Assembly: GCF_030719295.1 (NCBI RefSeq)
Contig: NZ_CP120997.1
Coordinates: 620,001 to 684,000, forward strand
From: Streptomyces sp. Mut1
GTDB taxonomy: Bacteria; Actinomycetota; Actinomycetes; Streptomycetales; Streptomycetaceae
Length of the DNA stretch: 64,000 nt
Direction of reading: 5' to 3'
Shown: piece by piece, positions 8,159-17,436 of the stretch
How the letters are laid out: every line of letters starts with the position of its first letter
Position numbering within the stretch: position 1 is the first letter of the stretch
Program-made: the position numbers and the translations under genes
The notes under the pieces: model-generated
Told to the model about the DNA's origin: nothing
Databases searched by the model: none
The model's input: only the letters and a program-made list of their open reading frames with translations

Positions 8159-10837
8159 TCACAGGGGCCACTGGGCCGGGGGCGGGCCGCCGAGCGTCTG
8201 CTCGGACCAGATGACCTTGCCCCGGTCGGTGTACCTGGCGCCCCAGCGCTCGGCGAACTGGGCGACCAGGAAGAGGCCACGGCCGCCCTCGTCCGTCGTG
8301 GCGGCGTAGCGCAGGTGCGGGGAGGTGCTGCTGCAGTCCGACACCTCGCAGATCAGGGACCGGTCGTGGAGCAGCCGGACCTTGATGGGCTCGGAGCCGT
8401 AGCGGATGGCGTTGGTGACGAGTTCGCTCAGGATGAGTTCGGTGACGAACCCCTCCTCGTCGAGACCCTGGTCGGACAGCCAGCGGATGGCCTGCTTGCG
8501 GACGCCCGCGACGGCGGCGGGGTCCGGGGGGACGTCCCACTGGATGCGCCGGGACGGGTCCAGCGTGCGGGTGCGGGCGACCAGCAGGGCGACGTCGTCG
8601 CCGGGGTGGCTGGGCATCATGGCGTCCAGCACGTCGTCGCAGGTCTCCTCCGGTGTCCGGTCGCGGTCGGTGAGCGAGCGGCGCAGGAGTTCGAGGCCGT
8701 CGTCGATGTCGCGGTCGCGGCGCTCCACCAGGCCGTCCGTGTACAGGACCAGACGGCTTCCCTCGGGCACCTGGAACTCGGTCATCTCGAAGGGCATGCC
8801 GCCGATCCCGAGGGGCAGCCCGGCCGGCATCTCGGGGAAGCTCACCGTGCCGTCGGGCAGCACGAGCGCGGGCCCCGGGTGGCCGGCCCGAGCGATCGTG
8901 AAGCGTCCGGAGACGGCGTCGTAGATCGCGTACAGGCAGGTGGCGCCGGTGATCGCGCCGCCGCCCGTCCCCTCGTCCTGGTCCATCCTGACGACCAGCT
9001 CGTCCAGGTGGCCGAGGAGTTCGTCGGGTGCCAGGTCCAGCGTCGAGAAGTTGAGCACGGTGGTGCGCAGCCGGCCCATGGTGGCCGCGGCGTGCAGGCC
9101 GTGTCCGACGACGTCGCCGACGACGAGGGCGACCCGTGCGCCGGACAGCGGGATCACGTCGAACCAGTCGCCGCCCACGCCGGCCTGTGCCGGCAGGTAG
9201 CGGTAGGCGACGTCCAGGGCGTTCTGCTCGGGCAGCCCGCGCGGAAGGAGGCTGCGCTGAAGGGTGACGGCCATCTCGTGCTCGCGGGTGTAGCGCCAGG
9301 CGTTGTCGACGCTCACGGCGGCACGGGCCACCAGTTCCTCGGCGAAGGAGAGGTCGTCCAGGTCGAAGGACGACTCGTTCTGCGCGCGCCAGAAGTTGGC
9401 CACGCCGAGGATGACACCGCGGGCCCGCAGGGGGACGGAGAGCAGCGAGTGGAATCCGTGCTCCAGGATGTCTGCCGCGTGCTCGGGGTCGGGGTCGCGC
9501 CACCGCTGGGAGGTGGTCAGGTCGGACACGATCCAGGTGTGCCCGACGGTGGTGCCGAGGGACTCCGGGGTGGTCGGAACGAAGCCGATGACTTGCCCCG
9601 CCGGGTAGAGCGGATGGTCGTCGCCGACGCTGCGCACGGCGGTGCGGCGCAGGTTCATGACGTCGCCGACGGGCAGCCGCGGCTCCTCGCCGCGCAGGAC
9701 GGAGTCGGCGAGGTCGACCGTCACGCAGTCGGCGAATCCGGGGGTCGCGACGTCCGCGAGTTCCTGCGCGGTGGTGGTGACGTCGAGAGTGGTGCCGATC
9801 AGGGCGCCCGCCCGGTAGAGCAGCGTCAGCCGCTCGCGTACGGTCTCCGCCCGTCCGGTGACGGCCCGCAGTTCCGTGGTGTCGCGCAGGGTGGCGACCA
9901 TGCCGGGCTGGCCGCCGCGCTCCTCGGTGGGGCGGAGGTTGACGGCGAGCAGCCGGTCCCCCGCGGGCCGCAGCTCGTCCGTGGCGACCTGTCCGGAGGC
10001 CAGGAGTTCGCCGGTCCCGGGGTCCAGGCCGAGGTCGGTGACCGCGCGGCCCTCCGCGTCCGCGGGCAGGTCGAGCAGGCGCCGTGCCTCGTCGTTGGCC
10101 AGCAGCAGCCGGTGGTCGGCGCCGATGATGAGGACGCCCTCGCGCACGGCGTGCAGCACCGCGTCGTGGTGTTCGTACATCCGGGTCATCTCGGCCGGGC
10201 CCAGGCCGCGTGTCTGGCGGCGCAGGCGGCGGCTCACCAGGGCAGCGCCTGCCGTGGTGAGGGCGAGGGCGGCCACTCCGGCGCCGATGGTGAGCGGCAT
10301 GCTCGGGTACGCCAACCGGTTCACGGCCTCGACCCTGATGCCCACGGCCACCAGTCCGGCCACCGATCCGTCCCTGCGCCGGACGGGTACGGCGGAGGCG
10401 ACCGACCTGCCCCGGCTCGCGGAGACCGTACGGGTGACGGAGCGTCCCGCCAGGGCCTCCTCGTAGGGGCCGGGGATCTTCTTGCCGATGAGCGCGATGT
10501 CGCGGTGGGTGTACCGGATGCCGTTGGTGCCGGCCACGATGACGTACTCCACGCCGGTGCTCTGCCGGATCTCCTCGGCGCGCGGCTGGAGGACCTTGGT
10601 GGGGTCCTTGCTGTCCAGCGCGGCGGCGACGCCGGGCGCGTGGGCGAAGGCCTGCGCGACGCTCAGCGACTGGGCACGGGCCGCGCTCATGCTGTCGCGC
10701 CTGCCCTGCACCACCAGGGCGACGACGGCCGCCGAGACGAGCAGGACGACGATGCTCAGCATGAGGACGAAGAACTGGCCCGCCACCGTGCGGACACTGA
10801 ACAGGGCGCGCAGCCGGCGCCCTGGCGGGGTCCGCAC
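8159..10837 (-). CDS. Membrane sensor PP2C (SpoIIE/RsbU) phosphatase with C-terminal HATPase kinase domain
   Basis: About 892 residues. After a short basic N-terminus come a transmembrane segment (VLMLSIVVLLVSAAVVALVV), an extracellular CACHE-like sensor (VAQAFAHAPGVAAAL ... YVIVAGTNGIRYTHRD), a second membrane segment, a PAS domain (EGVLIIGADHRLLLAN), a GAF domain, a SpoIIE-type PP2C phosphatase (GGDWFDVIPL, VGDVVGHGLHAAA, RLVLYTDGLVE) and an RsbW-like HATPase (LILSELVTNAIRYG, EGGRGLFLVAQF). Such proteins act on anti-sigma-factor antagonists in partner-switching cascades, combining phosphatase and anti-sigma kinase modules. The start is uncertain: GTG at 10837 gives a short cytoplasmic tail, and an in-frame GTG at 10951 would add 38 residues. 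A K+ channel gene diverges from it. Confidence 0.85.
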   Translation of the reverse strand: MRTPPGRRLRALFSVRTVAGQFFVLMLSIVVLLVSAAVVALVVQGRRDSMSAARAQSLSVAQAFAHAPGVAAALDSKDPTKVLQPRAEEIRQSTGVEYVIVAGTNGIRYTHRDIALIGKKIPGPYEEALAGRSVTRTVSASRGRSVASAVPVRRRDGSVAGLVAVGIRVEAVNRLAYPSMPLTIGAGVAALALTTAGAALVSRRLRRQTRGLGPAEMTRMYEHHDAVLHAVREGVLIIGADHRLLLANDEARRLLDLPADAEGRAVTDLGLDPGTGELLASGQVATDELRPAGDRLLAVNLRPTEERGGQPGMVATLRDTTELRAVTGRAETVRERLTLLYRAGALIGTTLDVTTTAQELADVATPGFADCVTVDLADSVLRGEEPRLPVGDVMNLRRTAVRSVGDDHPLYPAGQVIGFVPTTPESLGTTVGHTWIVSDLTTSQRWRDPDPEHAADILEHGFHSLLSVPLRARGVILGVANFWRAQNESSFDLDDLSFAEELVARAAVSVDNAWRYTREHEMAVTLQRSLLPRGLPEQNALDVAYRYLPAQAGVGGDWFDVIPLSGARVALVVGDVVGHGLHAAATMGRLRTTVLNFSTLDLAPDELLGHLDELVVRMDQDEGTGGGAITGATCLYAIYDAVSGRFTIARAGHPGPALVLPDGTVSFPEMPAGLPLGIGGMPFEMTEFQVPEGSRLVLYTDGLVERRDRDIDDGLELLRRSLTDRDRTPEETCDDVLDAMMPSHPGDDVALLVARTRTLDPSRRIQWDVPPDPAAVAGVRKQAIRWLSDQGLDEEGFVTELILSELVTNAIRYGSEPIKVRLLHDRSLICEVSDCSSTSPHLRYAATTDEGGRGLFLVAQFAERWGARYTDRGKVIWSEQTLGGPPPAQWPL

Positions 10838-11092
10838 GTGGGGCGGCCCGGAGGGCGCGGGTTCGTCACCGCCTGGGCGGCCGCCATCGTGTCGATGCGG
10901 CCGCCGGGCGGAGCGGTGAGACCACGCCCGGAATCGACCTGTACCACCCACGTATTCAGGTTTAACACGGATTACCGGAGTGCGATCGGCGTGAGCGACC
11001 CGGACCGGGCGGGGGCGGGCCCGGCCGGTGCGATCGGGTGACGCGGGGCGGACGGACGCGCGCCCGTCCGCCCCGGGGGCCGCCCGCGCCGC

Positions 11093-11590
11093 ATGATCGG
11101 CGAAATGGTGCCTGTATTCCTGACCAAGGCGGTCGAGCTGCTGCTCGGCCGGGAGAACCGTTCGCTGCACCTCAAGGCGGCGGGCTGGGCGACGGTGCTG
11201 CTCGCCCTGACCGTGCTGGTGGGCTCGTGGGTGGTGCTGGTGGCCGAGCGGCACGCCCCGCACGCCACCATCACCTCGTACCCCAAGGCGCTGTGGTGGT
11301 CGGCGGAGACCGCGACGACCGTGGGTTACGGCGATTTCTTCCCGGTGACGTTGTGGGGGCGGATCGTCGCCGTCGCCGTGATGGGCGTCGGCATCACGAC
11401 GTACGGGATGGTCACGGCGGCCCTCGCGACCTGGTTCGTGGGGCACGAGCAGCGGCGCCGCCACCGGCTCGCGCGCGAGGCCGAGCACGCCGCGCGTGCG
11501 ATGCGGGACGAGACCGAGCAGCTGCTGCACGAGCGGTTCGACCGCATCGAGCGGATGCTCGCCGACGCGGGTCACGGGCCGCGGGGCTGA
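11093..11590 (+). CDS. Two-transmembrane potassium channel
   Basis: A 165-residue membrane protein with the K+ selectivity filter TTVGYGD at residues 75-81. It is flanked by an outer helix (WATVLLALTVLVGSWVVLVAE), a pore helix (PKALWWSAETA) and an inner helix (IVAVAVMGVGITTYGMVTAALA). The C-terminus is charged and helical (EQRRRHRLAREAEHAARAMRDE), probably a coiled coil for tetramer assembly, with no RCK domain. It resembles KcsA-type channels in layout. No good ribosome binding site precedes ATG 11093; ATG 11105, four codons on, is an alternative start. Confidence 0.85.
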   Translation: MIGEMVPVFLTKAVELLLGRENRSLHLKAAGWATVLLALTVLVGSWVVLVAERHAPHATITSYPKALWWSAETATTVGYGDFFPVTLWGRIVAVAVMGVGITTYGMVTAALATWFVGHEQRRRHRLAREAEHAARAMRDETEQLLHERFDRIERMLADAGHGPRG

Positions 11591-11698
11591 GCGGTGCGCC
11601 GGCGGTGTGCGGCCCGCCGGACCACGCCGGCCGGCCCGGTGACGTGTGAACGGCTCCGGGCCGGGCATAGGTCCGGTTACCGACAGGAGGTGGTGGCA

Positions 11699-11794
11699 GT
11701 GGGCCGCATCAGAGTCGTCCGGCGTCCTCAGCTTCCGCAACGTCCGCCGCCCCTCGATCTGCGCACGCCGTCCGGGCGCCCACTGCCCTACTGA
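11699..11794 (+). CDS. Possible 31-residue basic peptide with strong Shine-Dalgarno
   Basis: A GTG-started frame encodes a 31-residue peptide rich in Arg and Pro (starts MGRIRVVRRPQLPQR). It sits 9 bases after a perfect AGGAGG (11685-11690), which no larger gene uses. The following flavoprotein gene begins at 12010 with its own site. I recognise no family. It may be a chance frame, but the good binding site earns a mention. Confidence 0.3.
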   Translation: MGRIRVVRRPQLPQRPPPLDLRTPSGRPLPY

Positions 11795-12009
11795 CCGCGT
11801 CGCACCGCCGCCCCTCCGTCGTCGGGCCCGCCGCACGCGGGCGGACGGACGGGCGGTTCTCGTATGCCCTTCCGATTCCCGGCGGCCCGTGGGCGGCGTT
11901 CTCCGGGACCTTGTTGATCACCCTCCCGGGGAGCGGGGTGACCCGGCAGGATGTCGGTGTACTGGGCCGTCGTCCTCGGGCGGCGGTGCCGACCGAGGAA
12001 GGGAGCCCC

Positions 12010-13332
12010 ATGCGGGAGACGCGTGCAGAGCGGTCGCCGTCGGACGAGGAGACCGCCGGCGGCGGTGCCGAGGAGGCACAGGTGATCGTGGTGGGGGCGG
12101 GGCCGGCCGGTTCGTCGGCCGCCTACCACCTCGCCAGGGCCGGTGTCGATGTGCTGCTGCTGGAGAAGTCCCGTTTCCCCCGCGAGAAGGTGTGCGGGGA
12201 CGGCCTGACCCCGCGCGCGGTGCACCAGCTGATCCGGATGGGCGTCGACATCAAGGCCCCGGGGTGGACCCGGTCGCGGGGCATGCGCTGGGTGGCCGGT
12301 GACCGGCAGGTGCAGATCGACTGGCCCGCGCTGGGCGGCTTCCCGGATTTCGGGCTCACCCGCAGCCGGCACGACTTCGACGACATCCTGGCCCGGCACG
12401 CCGTCGCCGCCGGGGCCCGGCTGCGTACCGGGGTGAAGGTCAGGGAGCCGGTGACCGACCGGGCGGGCCGGATCACCGGGGTGACGGCCGCGTCGGAGGC
12501 CGGGCCGGTGGCGCACCGGGCGCCGGTCGTGATCGCCGCCGACGGCGCCTCGGCCCGGATCGCCCTGGCCATGGGGCTCCAGCGGGACCCCGGACGGCAG
12601 ATCGCGACGGCCGCCCGGCGGTACTACCGCAGCCCCGAGCGCTCCCGGGAGGAGTTCCTCGAACTCTGGGCCGATCTGCGCTTCCCCCGCAGCGACCACT
12701 ATCTGCCGGGGTACGGCTGGATCTTCCCGATGGGCGACGGCCGGGTCAACGTCGGCCTCGGCGCGCTCCCCCACCGCCGCCACGGCAGCGCGGACCTGCG
12801 CGCGACGCTGGACCGGTGGCTGGCCCGTACGCCCGCGGAGTGGGGGCTGCGGGAGGAGAACGCCGAGGGACCCGTGCGCAGTGCCGCCCTCCCGCTGGGC
12901 TTCAACCGCCATCCCCTGTACACGCGGGGGCTCCTGCTCGTCGGCGACTCCGGAGGCATGGTCAGCCCGTGGAACGGCGAGGGCATCGGGCAGGCCATGG
13001 AGGCGGGTGAGGTCGCCGCCGAGACGACGGCGCTCGCGCTCGCGCTGCCGCCGGGCCCGAGGCGGGAGCGGGCGCTGCGCCATTATCCGGCCGAGATGAA
13101 CCGCCGCTGGGGCCGCTACTACCGGCTCGGCAACACGGCGGCCGACCTGGTCTTCAGCCGCTCGGGCTTCCAGCCGGTGCTCAACCGCTACGTGATGGGC
13201 TCACCGGCCCTGCTCAACACCCTGGCCAGGCTCCTCACCAACCTCACCCAGCACCCCTCGCGCGACGCGATCGACCATGTGCTGAACACGGCGGTCCGTC
13301 TCGTCCCCGCCCCCGGTCCCCGGCGCCGCTGA
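12010..13332 (+). CDS. FAD-dependent oxidoreductase, geranylgeranyl reductase family
   Basis: A 440-residue flavoprotein. The N-terminal dinucleotide fold (VIVVGAGPAGSSAAYHLARA, then LLEKSRFPREKVCGDG) and the second FAD motif (LLLVGDSGGMVSPWNGEG) are diagnostic of the geranylgeranyl-reductase/ChlP group. In actinomycetes this family reduces polyprenyl double bonds of menaquinone or membrane lipids, or acts in secondary metabolism. The substrate cannot be read here because no prenyl-biosynthesis gene is adjacent. The start is set by GGAAGGGAG 5-13 bases before ATG 12010; an in-frame upstream ATG at 11911 would add 33 residues of low-complexity sequence. It stands alone between a K+ channel and convergent genes. 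Confidence 0.85.
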   Translation: MRETRAERSPSDEETAGGGAEEAQVIVVGAGPAGSSAAYHLARAGVDVLLLEKSRFPREKVCGDGLTPRAVHQLIRMGVDIKAPGWTRSRGMRWVAGDRQVQIDWPALGGFPDFGLTRSRHDFDDILARHAVAAGARLRTGVKVREPVTDRAGRITGVTAASEAGPVAHRAPVVIAADGASARIALAMGLQRDPGRQIATAARRYYRSPERSREEFLELWADLRFPRSDHYLPGYGWIFPMGDGRVNVGLGALPHRRHGSADLRATLDRWLARTPAEWGLREENAEGPVRSAALPLGFNRHPLYTRGLLLVGDSGGMVSPWNGEGIGQAMEAGEVAAETTALALALPPGPRRERALRHYPAEMNRRWGRYYRLGNTAADLVFSRSGFQPVLNRYVMGSPALLNTLARLLTNLTQHPSRDAIDHVLNTAVRLVPAPGPRRR

Positions 13333-13354
13333 CCGCCCCGTGGGGCCGGGCCGG

Positions 13355-13456
13355 CTACACGTCCGCCCCGGGCACTTCGAGCAGTTGCCGTCCCCAGGTC
13401 TTCTCCGCCTCGCTGAGCGGGACTTCGGGGCACAGCCGCTCGGGGTGGCCGGTACG
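13355..13456 (-). pseudogene. Possible C-terminal coding remnant
   Basis: On the minus strand an open stretch ends at TAG 13355-13357 and reads GHPERLCPEVPLSEAEKTW followed by GRQLLEVPGADV. The composition looks like the end of a real helical protein rather than a random frame. No start codon or recognisable domain lies upstream before the phosphatase gene, so it may be the tail of a deleted gene. Confidence 0.2.
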
Positions 13457-13483
13457 AGGCCGCCCTCGGCGCCTTCGGGCCGG

Positions 13484-16051
13484 TCAAGGGGTTCCGAAGC
13501 CGCCCGCGGGGCCCGTGTGCGCCGGGCCCGCCCGGCCGGCATCGGCGTCGCCGTCCTGCCCGGTCCAGCGGGCGGCGAGGAGCAGGGCGATGTCGTCGGG
13601 GCGGTCGGGGGCCTGTCGGGCCCGGCGGATCACCTGGTCCGCGGTCTCGGTGAGCGGGGCCGGGCCGAGGCCGGCGATCGTGCCGCGCAGCCGCTCGACG
13701 CCGATGTCGATGTCGATGCCCGCCTCCTCGACGAGCCCGTCGGTGTACAGGGCGAGCAGGGCGCCCGGCTCCAGGTGCAGTTCGGTGACGGGGTAGGACG
13801 CGTCGGCGTCGACGCCGAGCACGATGCCGCCCGGCAGCTCCAGGACCTCGGCGGTGCCGTGGGGGTGGCGCAGGACGGGCTGGGGGTGTCCGGCGCGCAC
13901 GGCGTGCGTGCGGCCGGTGGCCGGGTCCATCACGATGTAGCAGCAGCTCGCGAACTGCCCGGTGTCGAGGTCGATGAGCAGGCGGTTGGTGCCGCTCATG
14001 ACCTCCTGCGGGTCGTGGCCGCCGAGCGCGAAGGCCCGGACGGCGCTGCGGAGCTGGCCCATGGTCGCGGCTGCGGCGACTCCGTGGCCCTGGACGTCCC
14101 CGATGACCAGGGCGAGCCGGCTGCCGGTCTCGATCACGTCGTACCAGTCGCCCCCGACGTCCATGCCCTGGGTGCCGGCGAGGTAGCGGCCCTCGGTGCC
14201 GACGCCGGGCACGACGGGCAGCCGGTGCGGCAGCAGGGCGCCCTGGAGGCCGCGGGCGAGGGCGGCCTCGGCGTCGTAGCGCTGGGCCCGCTCCAGTGCC
14301 TGCGCGATCAGTCCGGCCAGTGCGGTCAGGACCGTACGCTCCTCCGGGCTGAAGCCGCGCGGCTGGTCGAAGCCGAGGATGCAGGAGCCGACGTGGCGGC
14401 CGGAGGCGATCAGCGGCAGGAAGGCGCGGGCGCCGACGTCGGCGTCCATGGGGATGCCCGGGTAGGCGGCGGCCAGGTGCTGCATCGACTCGAAGAAGAT
14501 GGGGCGCCCGGTGGTGAGGGTCTCCACGCCGGGGATGCGGGCGTCCAGGCCGACGGCGTCGAACCGGTCGAGGAAGCCCTGGGGGAAGCCCGTCTCCCAC
14601 TCCAGGTAGAGGTGGCCCTCCTTGAGGAGGTAGATCGCCAGTTGCCGGCCGCCGAAGGCGGGGAGCAGTTCCTCGGTGACCACGCGGGAGACCTGCCGGG
14701 CGGTGACGGCCTCGGTGAGGGCGATGGCCAGGGCGACCGGGCGGTAGAGCGCGGCGGACCGGTCGGCCGGGGAGCCGAGGCCCAGGCCGGGCGAGGCGAC
14801 GGAGCCGGGGGCGTAGGCCGGCTCCTCGGTGGGGGTGAGGACGGCGGTCAGCCCGTCGTGGCCGGGGTAGAGGGAGACGGCGAGCCAGGGCGGCGGATTG
14901 CGGCGGGCCAGGAAGTGGACCGGGGCGTCGGAGATCATCGCGGCCCGGTAGTGGTCCTCGTAGGCGGGGTTCGCGAACGCGGGCAGGACCTCCCAGAACA
15001 CCCGCCCGACCAGTTCGGCGCGGGCCCGGCCGAGCAGCTCCTCGGCCAGCCGGTTCAGGTAGGTGATCCGGCCGTAGCGGTCGACCGAGAAGATGCCGCG
15101 CGGCAGCCGGTCGGCTGCCTCGGGGACGACCGGGCCGATGCCCAGGTCCACCAGGAAGCCGGTCAGGTGCCCGCCGGGGCCGGCGTCCTCGTCCCGGCGC
15201 CCGGAGACCTCCAGCAGGTGGGAGCGCCCGTCGGGGCCGCGCAGCCGCATCCTGCGGACGACGGGGCCCGCCGAGCCCGCCGCCTGCCGGGCGAGCGCCC
15301 ACAGGCCGTACACGTCCTCCGGGGCGAGCCTGGCCGCCAGGGCCTCGATGGTGCCGGGGAAGCCGCCGCGGCCGGTGCCGAGGATCGCGCCGAGGCCGTC
15401 GTCCGCCCTGACGGCGCCGGTGTCGAGGTTCCACTCGAAGCGGCCGATCCGTACCGGCGGGGAGCTCTCGGCGGGCAGCTGGACGGGCAGCGGCTCCTCC
15501 TCCCACTCCAGGCAGGTGCCGCCGTCCGCCAGGCCGGTCAGGGCGGCGCCCAGCTCATCGGCGATGTCCTGGATCCGGTGGAGGTCCTCGGGCCGCACCG
15601 GCTCGTCCCCGGTCGCCGCGCGCAGGACGACCAGGACACCGATGGGTGCGCGGCCGCGGAGGACGGGTACGTAGAGGGAGCCGAACGGGAAGGGCAGACC
15701 GGCCATGAGCTGCGGGAAGCGCCGCATGGCGTCCTCGGCGTCCGAGAGGTAGACGGGGCTGCCCGAGCGGAAGGCCTCGGCGACCGGGAAGGGCCGGTTC
15801 ACGTGCATCCGCCACCAGGGGCGGAAGAGCGGGCCGGGCAGTCCCGCCAGAACGGCGAGCCGCAGCAGGCCGGGGGTCCCGGAGCGCAGGTAGACACCGC
15901 CGGCCTGTCCGCCGACGGCTCCGACGGCGTTCACGACGGACTGGGCGAGCACCAGCGACAGATCGTCCGGTGCCCGGCCGTCCCGCAGTCTCCCGGACGG
16001 GGCGTCGCTCGGGCCGAGCGGCGTCCGCCCGGCCGCGCCGTACCAGGTCAC
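13484..16051 (-). CDS. Multidomain GAF/PAS PP2C (SpoIIE/RsbU) phosphatase
   Basis: About 855 residues, cytoplasmic, with no membrane segment. Order: N-terminal GAF-like domain (about 25-170; VYLRSG, GSLYVPVLRGRAPIGVLVV), PAS-type sensor domains (RIGRFEWNLDTGAV; GIFSVDRYGRITYLNRLAE), a second GAF (RQLAIYLLKEGHLYLEW), then a SpoIIE phosphatase (GGDWYDVIETG, IGDVQGHGVAAAATMG, LLALYTDGLVEE, RPDDIALLLA). It should dephosphorylate an anti-sigma-antagonist protein in response to light, redox or small ligands bound by the sensors. Unlike the phosphatase at 8159, it lacks the HATPase domain. GTG 16051 is my preferred start; ATG 16168 is possible but adds Pro-rich sequence. Signal unknown. Confidence 0.85.
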   Translation of the reverse strand: MTWYGAAGRTPLGPSDAPSGRLRDGRAPDDLSLVLAQSVVNAVGAVGGQAGGVYLRSGTPGLLRLAVLAGLPGPLFRPWWRMHVNRPFPVAEAFRSGSPVYLSDAEDAMRRFPQLMAGLPFPFGSLYVPVLRGRAPIGVLVVLRAATGDEPVRPEDLHRIQDIADELGAALTGLADGGTCLEWEEEPLPVQLPAESSPPVRIGRFEWNLDTGAVRADDGLGAILGTGRGGFPGTIEALAARLAPEDVYGLWALARQAAGSAGPVVRRMRLRGPDGRSHLLEVSGRRDEDAGPGGHLTGFLVDLGIGPVVPEAADRLPRGIFSVDRYGRITYLNRLAEELLGRARAELVGRVFWEVLPAFANPAYEDHYRAAMISDAPVHFLARRNPPPWLAVSLYPGHDGLTAVLTPTEEPAYAPGSVASPGLGLGSPADRSAALYRPVALAIALTEAVTARQVSRVVTEELLPAFGGRQLAIYLLKEGHLYLEWETGFPQGFLDRFDAVGLDARIPGVETLTTGRPIFFESMQHLAAAYPGIPMDADVGARAFLPLIASGRHVGSCILGFDQPRGFSPEERTVLTALAGLIAQALERAQRYDAEAALARGLQGALLPHRLPVVPGVGTEGRYLAGTQGMDVGGDWYDVIETGSRLALVIGDVQGHGVAAAATMGQLRSAVRAFALGGHDPQEVMSGTNRLLIDLDTGQFASCCYIVMDPATGRTHAVRAGHPQPVLRHPHGTAEVLELPGGIVLGVDADASYPVTELHLEPGALLALYTDGLVEEAGIDIDIGVERLRGTIAGLGPAPLTETADQVIRRARQAPDRPDDIALLLAARWTGQDGDADAGRAGPAHTGPAGGFGTP

Positions 16052-16187
16052 CCAGCCAGCATGCTCCCGGGGTGCCGGTCGGCGCACGTCGGACGCGTCC
16101 GGTCCGGGCGGGGGCACGGGGCATGCGGGGGCGTGCCCGAGCGGTGGACGCCTTGATCCTGCGTCCACCGCTCAGGAGTGCCGGTGC

Positions 16188-16376
16188 CTACCGCTCGTCG
16201 TTGCGCGGGTGGCTGTCACCGAGTTGGTCATTGAGCTTCTTCTGGGCGGAATCGACCTGCTTGCCGTACTTCCCACCGGTCCTCTTGTCGACGAAGTCGC
16301 CGCCCTTCTCGACTCCCTGGCGGGCCTGGTCCGGATGCCCCTTGATCATGCCCTTGATCTTGTCGAGCATGCTCAT
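16188..16376 (-). CDS. Small antitoxin-like protein, MT0933 family
   Basis: A 62-residue Lys/Asp/Gly-rich protein (MSMLDKIKGMIKGHPDQARQ ... GGDFVDKRTGGKYGKQVD). The core K-GGDFVDKxTGGKY is typical of the MT0933/Rv0909 antitoxin family, common in actinomycetes. No RelE/VapC-type toxin gene is adjacent, so a toxin-antitoxin role is doubtful; many members are orphan stress proteins. A perfect AGGAGG precedes the ATG at 16376. It is separated from the LysM gene by a strong terminator. Confidence 0.7.
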   Translation of the reverse strand: MSMLDKIKGMIKGHPDQARQGVEKGGDFVDKRTGGKYGKQVDSAQKKLNDQLGDSHPRNDER

Positions 16377-16471
16377 GACTGTCCTCCTTGGAACGCTGAC
16401 CATCCCAGCATCCACGCGTTGCCCGGCTGCCGCACCCCGGGGCGGGCGGTCCCGCCGGCAGCCATGCGAAA

Positions 16472-16508
16472 AGGGGTGGAAGGAAGCGTGTCGCTTCCTT
16501 CCACCCCT
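16472..16508 (-). terminator. Rho-independent terminator of the LysM hydrolase gene
   Basis: A perfect 16-bp inverted repeat (16472-16487 with 16493-16508) with a 5-base loop is followed on the minus strand by TTTT. It lies 36 bases after the stop of the LysM/transglycosylase gene. This is the clearest intrinsic terminator in the window. Confidence 0.9.
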
Positions 16509-16544
16509 GCTCACGACTCCGCCCCGAGCGCGGGGCCGCTGAGA

Positions 16545-17417
16545 TCAGTAGGCGCCGAAGACGTTGTCCATCGAGCCGTAGGTGGCGGCGGCGTAGTTGC
16601 ACGCGGCCGTGATGTTGGCGACCGGGTCGTAGATGTCCATCGAGGTGCCGGGCACGTGGTAGGCGTCGAAGGTGGGCTGGATCACCTGGAGCAGGCCCTT
16701 GGAGGGCGTGCCGGCGACAGCGTTGGAGTCCCAGTTGTTGATCGCGAACGGGTTGCCCGAGGACTCGCGGATGATGTTGCGGTAGATCCCGTCGTAGCTG
16801 CCGGGGATGCCGTTCTCGGCCATGACGGCGAGGGATTCCTTGATCCAGCCGTCGAGGTCGTCGGTGTACGCGGTGGCCGTCTGCGTCTCGGTGGCCGCGG
16901 CGGTCTTCTCGGCGACGGGCACCGTCGTGCGCTCCGAGCGGTCGGCACGGTCGGCGCTCTCGGTCCGCGTGGTGGTGTCGGCCTTCTTCTCGGCGGTCTC
17001 CGCCTTGAATTCGCTCTTCGTCGCGGCCTTGGGTGCGGCGGCCTGCGACGTGGCACCGATGGTCAGCTTCAGACCCGGGTGAATGAGGTCGGGGTTGCTG
17101 CCGACGACGTTCCGGTTGTCCTTGTACAGGCGCTCCCAGCCACCGCTGAGGGAATGCCCCTGAGCGATCTTGTAAAGGGAATCGCCGGACACCACGGAAT
17201 AGGTGGTGGGCGTGGCCTTGCGTACAGCAATTTCCTTGCCCGCGACGGACGTCGGGGTGGCGGCCTTTTCGGTGACGGCGGTCTTCGCGGGGGCCGCGGA
17301 AGCTGTTCCGGCGGTCATCAGGGGGAGCGCGAGAACGGCTCCGCCCGCGCTCACGGCGATGAAACCGCGGGTCAGGGACGTGGACTTGGCACGACGGTGC
17401 TTACCCGGGAAGGGCAT
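16545..17417 (-). CDS. Secreted LysM / lytic-transglycosylase-like cell-wall hydrolase
   Basis: A 290-residue secreted protein. The basic N-terminus and signal peptide end near ASA (residues 1-41). One LysM domain (about 66-115; TYSVVSGDSLYKIA ... NPDLIHPGLKLTI) binds peptidoglycan. A Lys/Glu/Thr-rich linker leads to a C-terminal SLT-type domain (about 190-290) with IIRESSGNP, carrying the catalytic Glu, and GLLQVIQPTFDAY. This architecture matches actinomycete resuscitation-type muralytic enzymes, many of which lie behind c-di-AMP riboswitches, as here. AGAGGAA precedes ATG 17417. Expression should respond to c-di-AMP and link wall remodelling to osmotic or germination state. Confidence 0.88.
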   Translation of the reverse strand: MPFPGKHRRAKSTSLTRGFIAVSAGGAVLALPLMTAGTASAAPAKTAVTEKAATPTSVAGKEIAVRKATPTTYSVVSGDSLYKIAQGHSLSGGWERLYKDNRNVVGSNPDLIHPGLKLTIGATSQAAAPKAATKSEFKAETAEKKADTTTRTESADRADRSERTTVPVAEKTAAATETQTATAYTDDLDGWIKESLAVMAENGIPGSYDGIYRNIIRESSGNPFAINNWDSNAVAGTPSKGLLQVIQPTFDAYHVPGTSMDIYDPVANITAACNYAAATYGSMDNVFGAY

Positions 17418-17436
17418 GGCGCATTTCCTCTCCGCC

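Noticed and set aside
16188..16376. Complete toxin-antitoxin pair
   Set aside because: No toxin-like gene is adjacent on either side.
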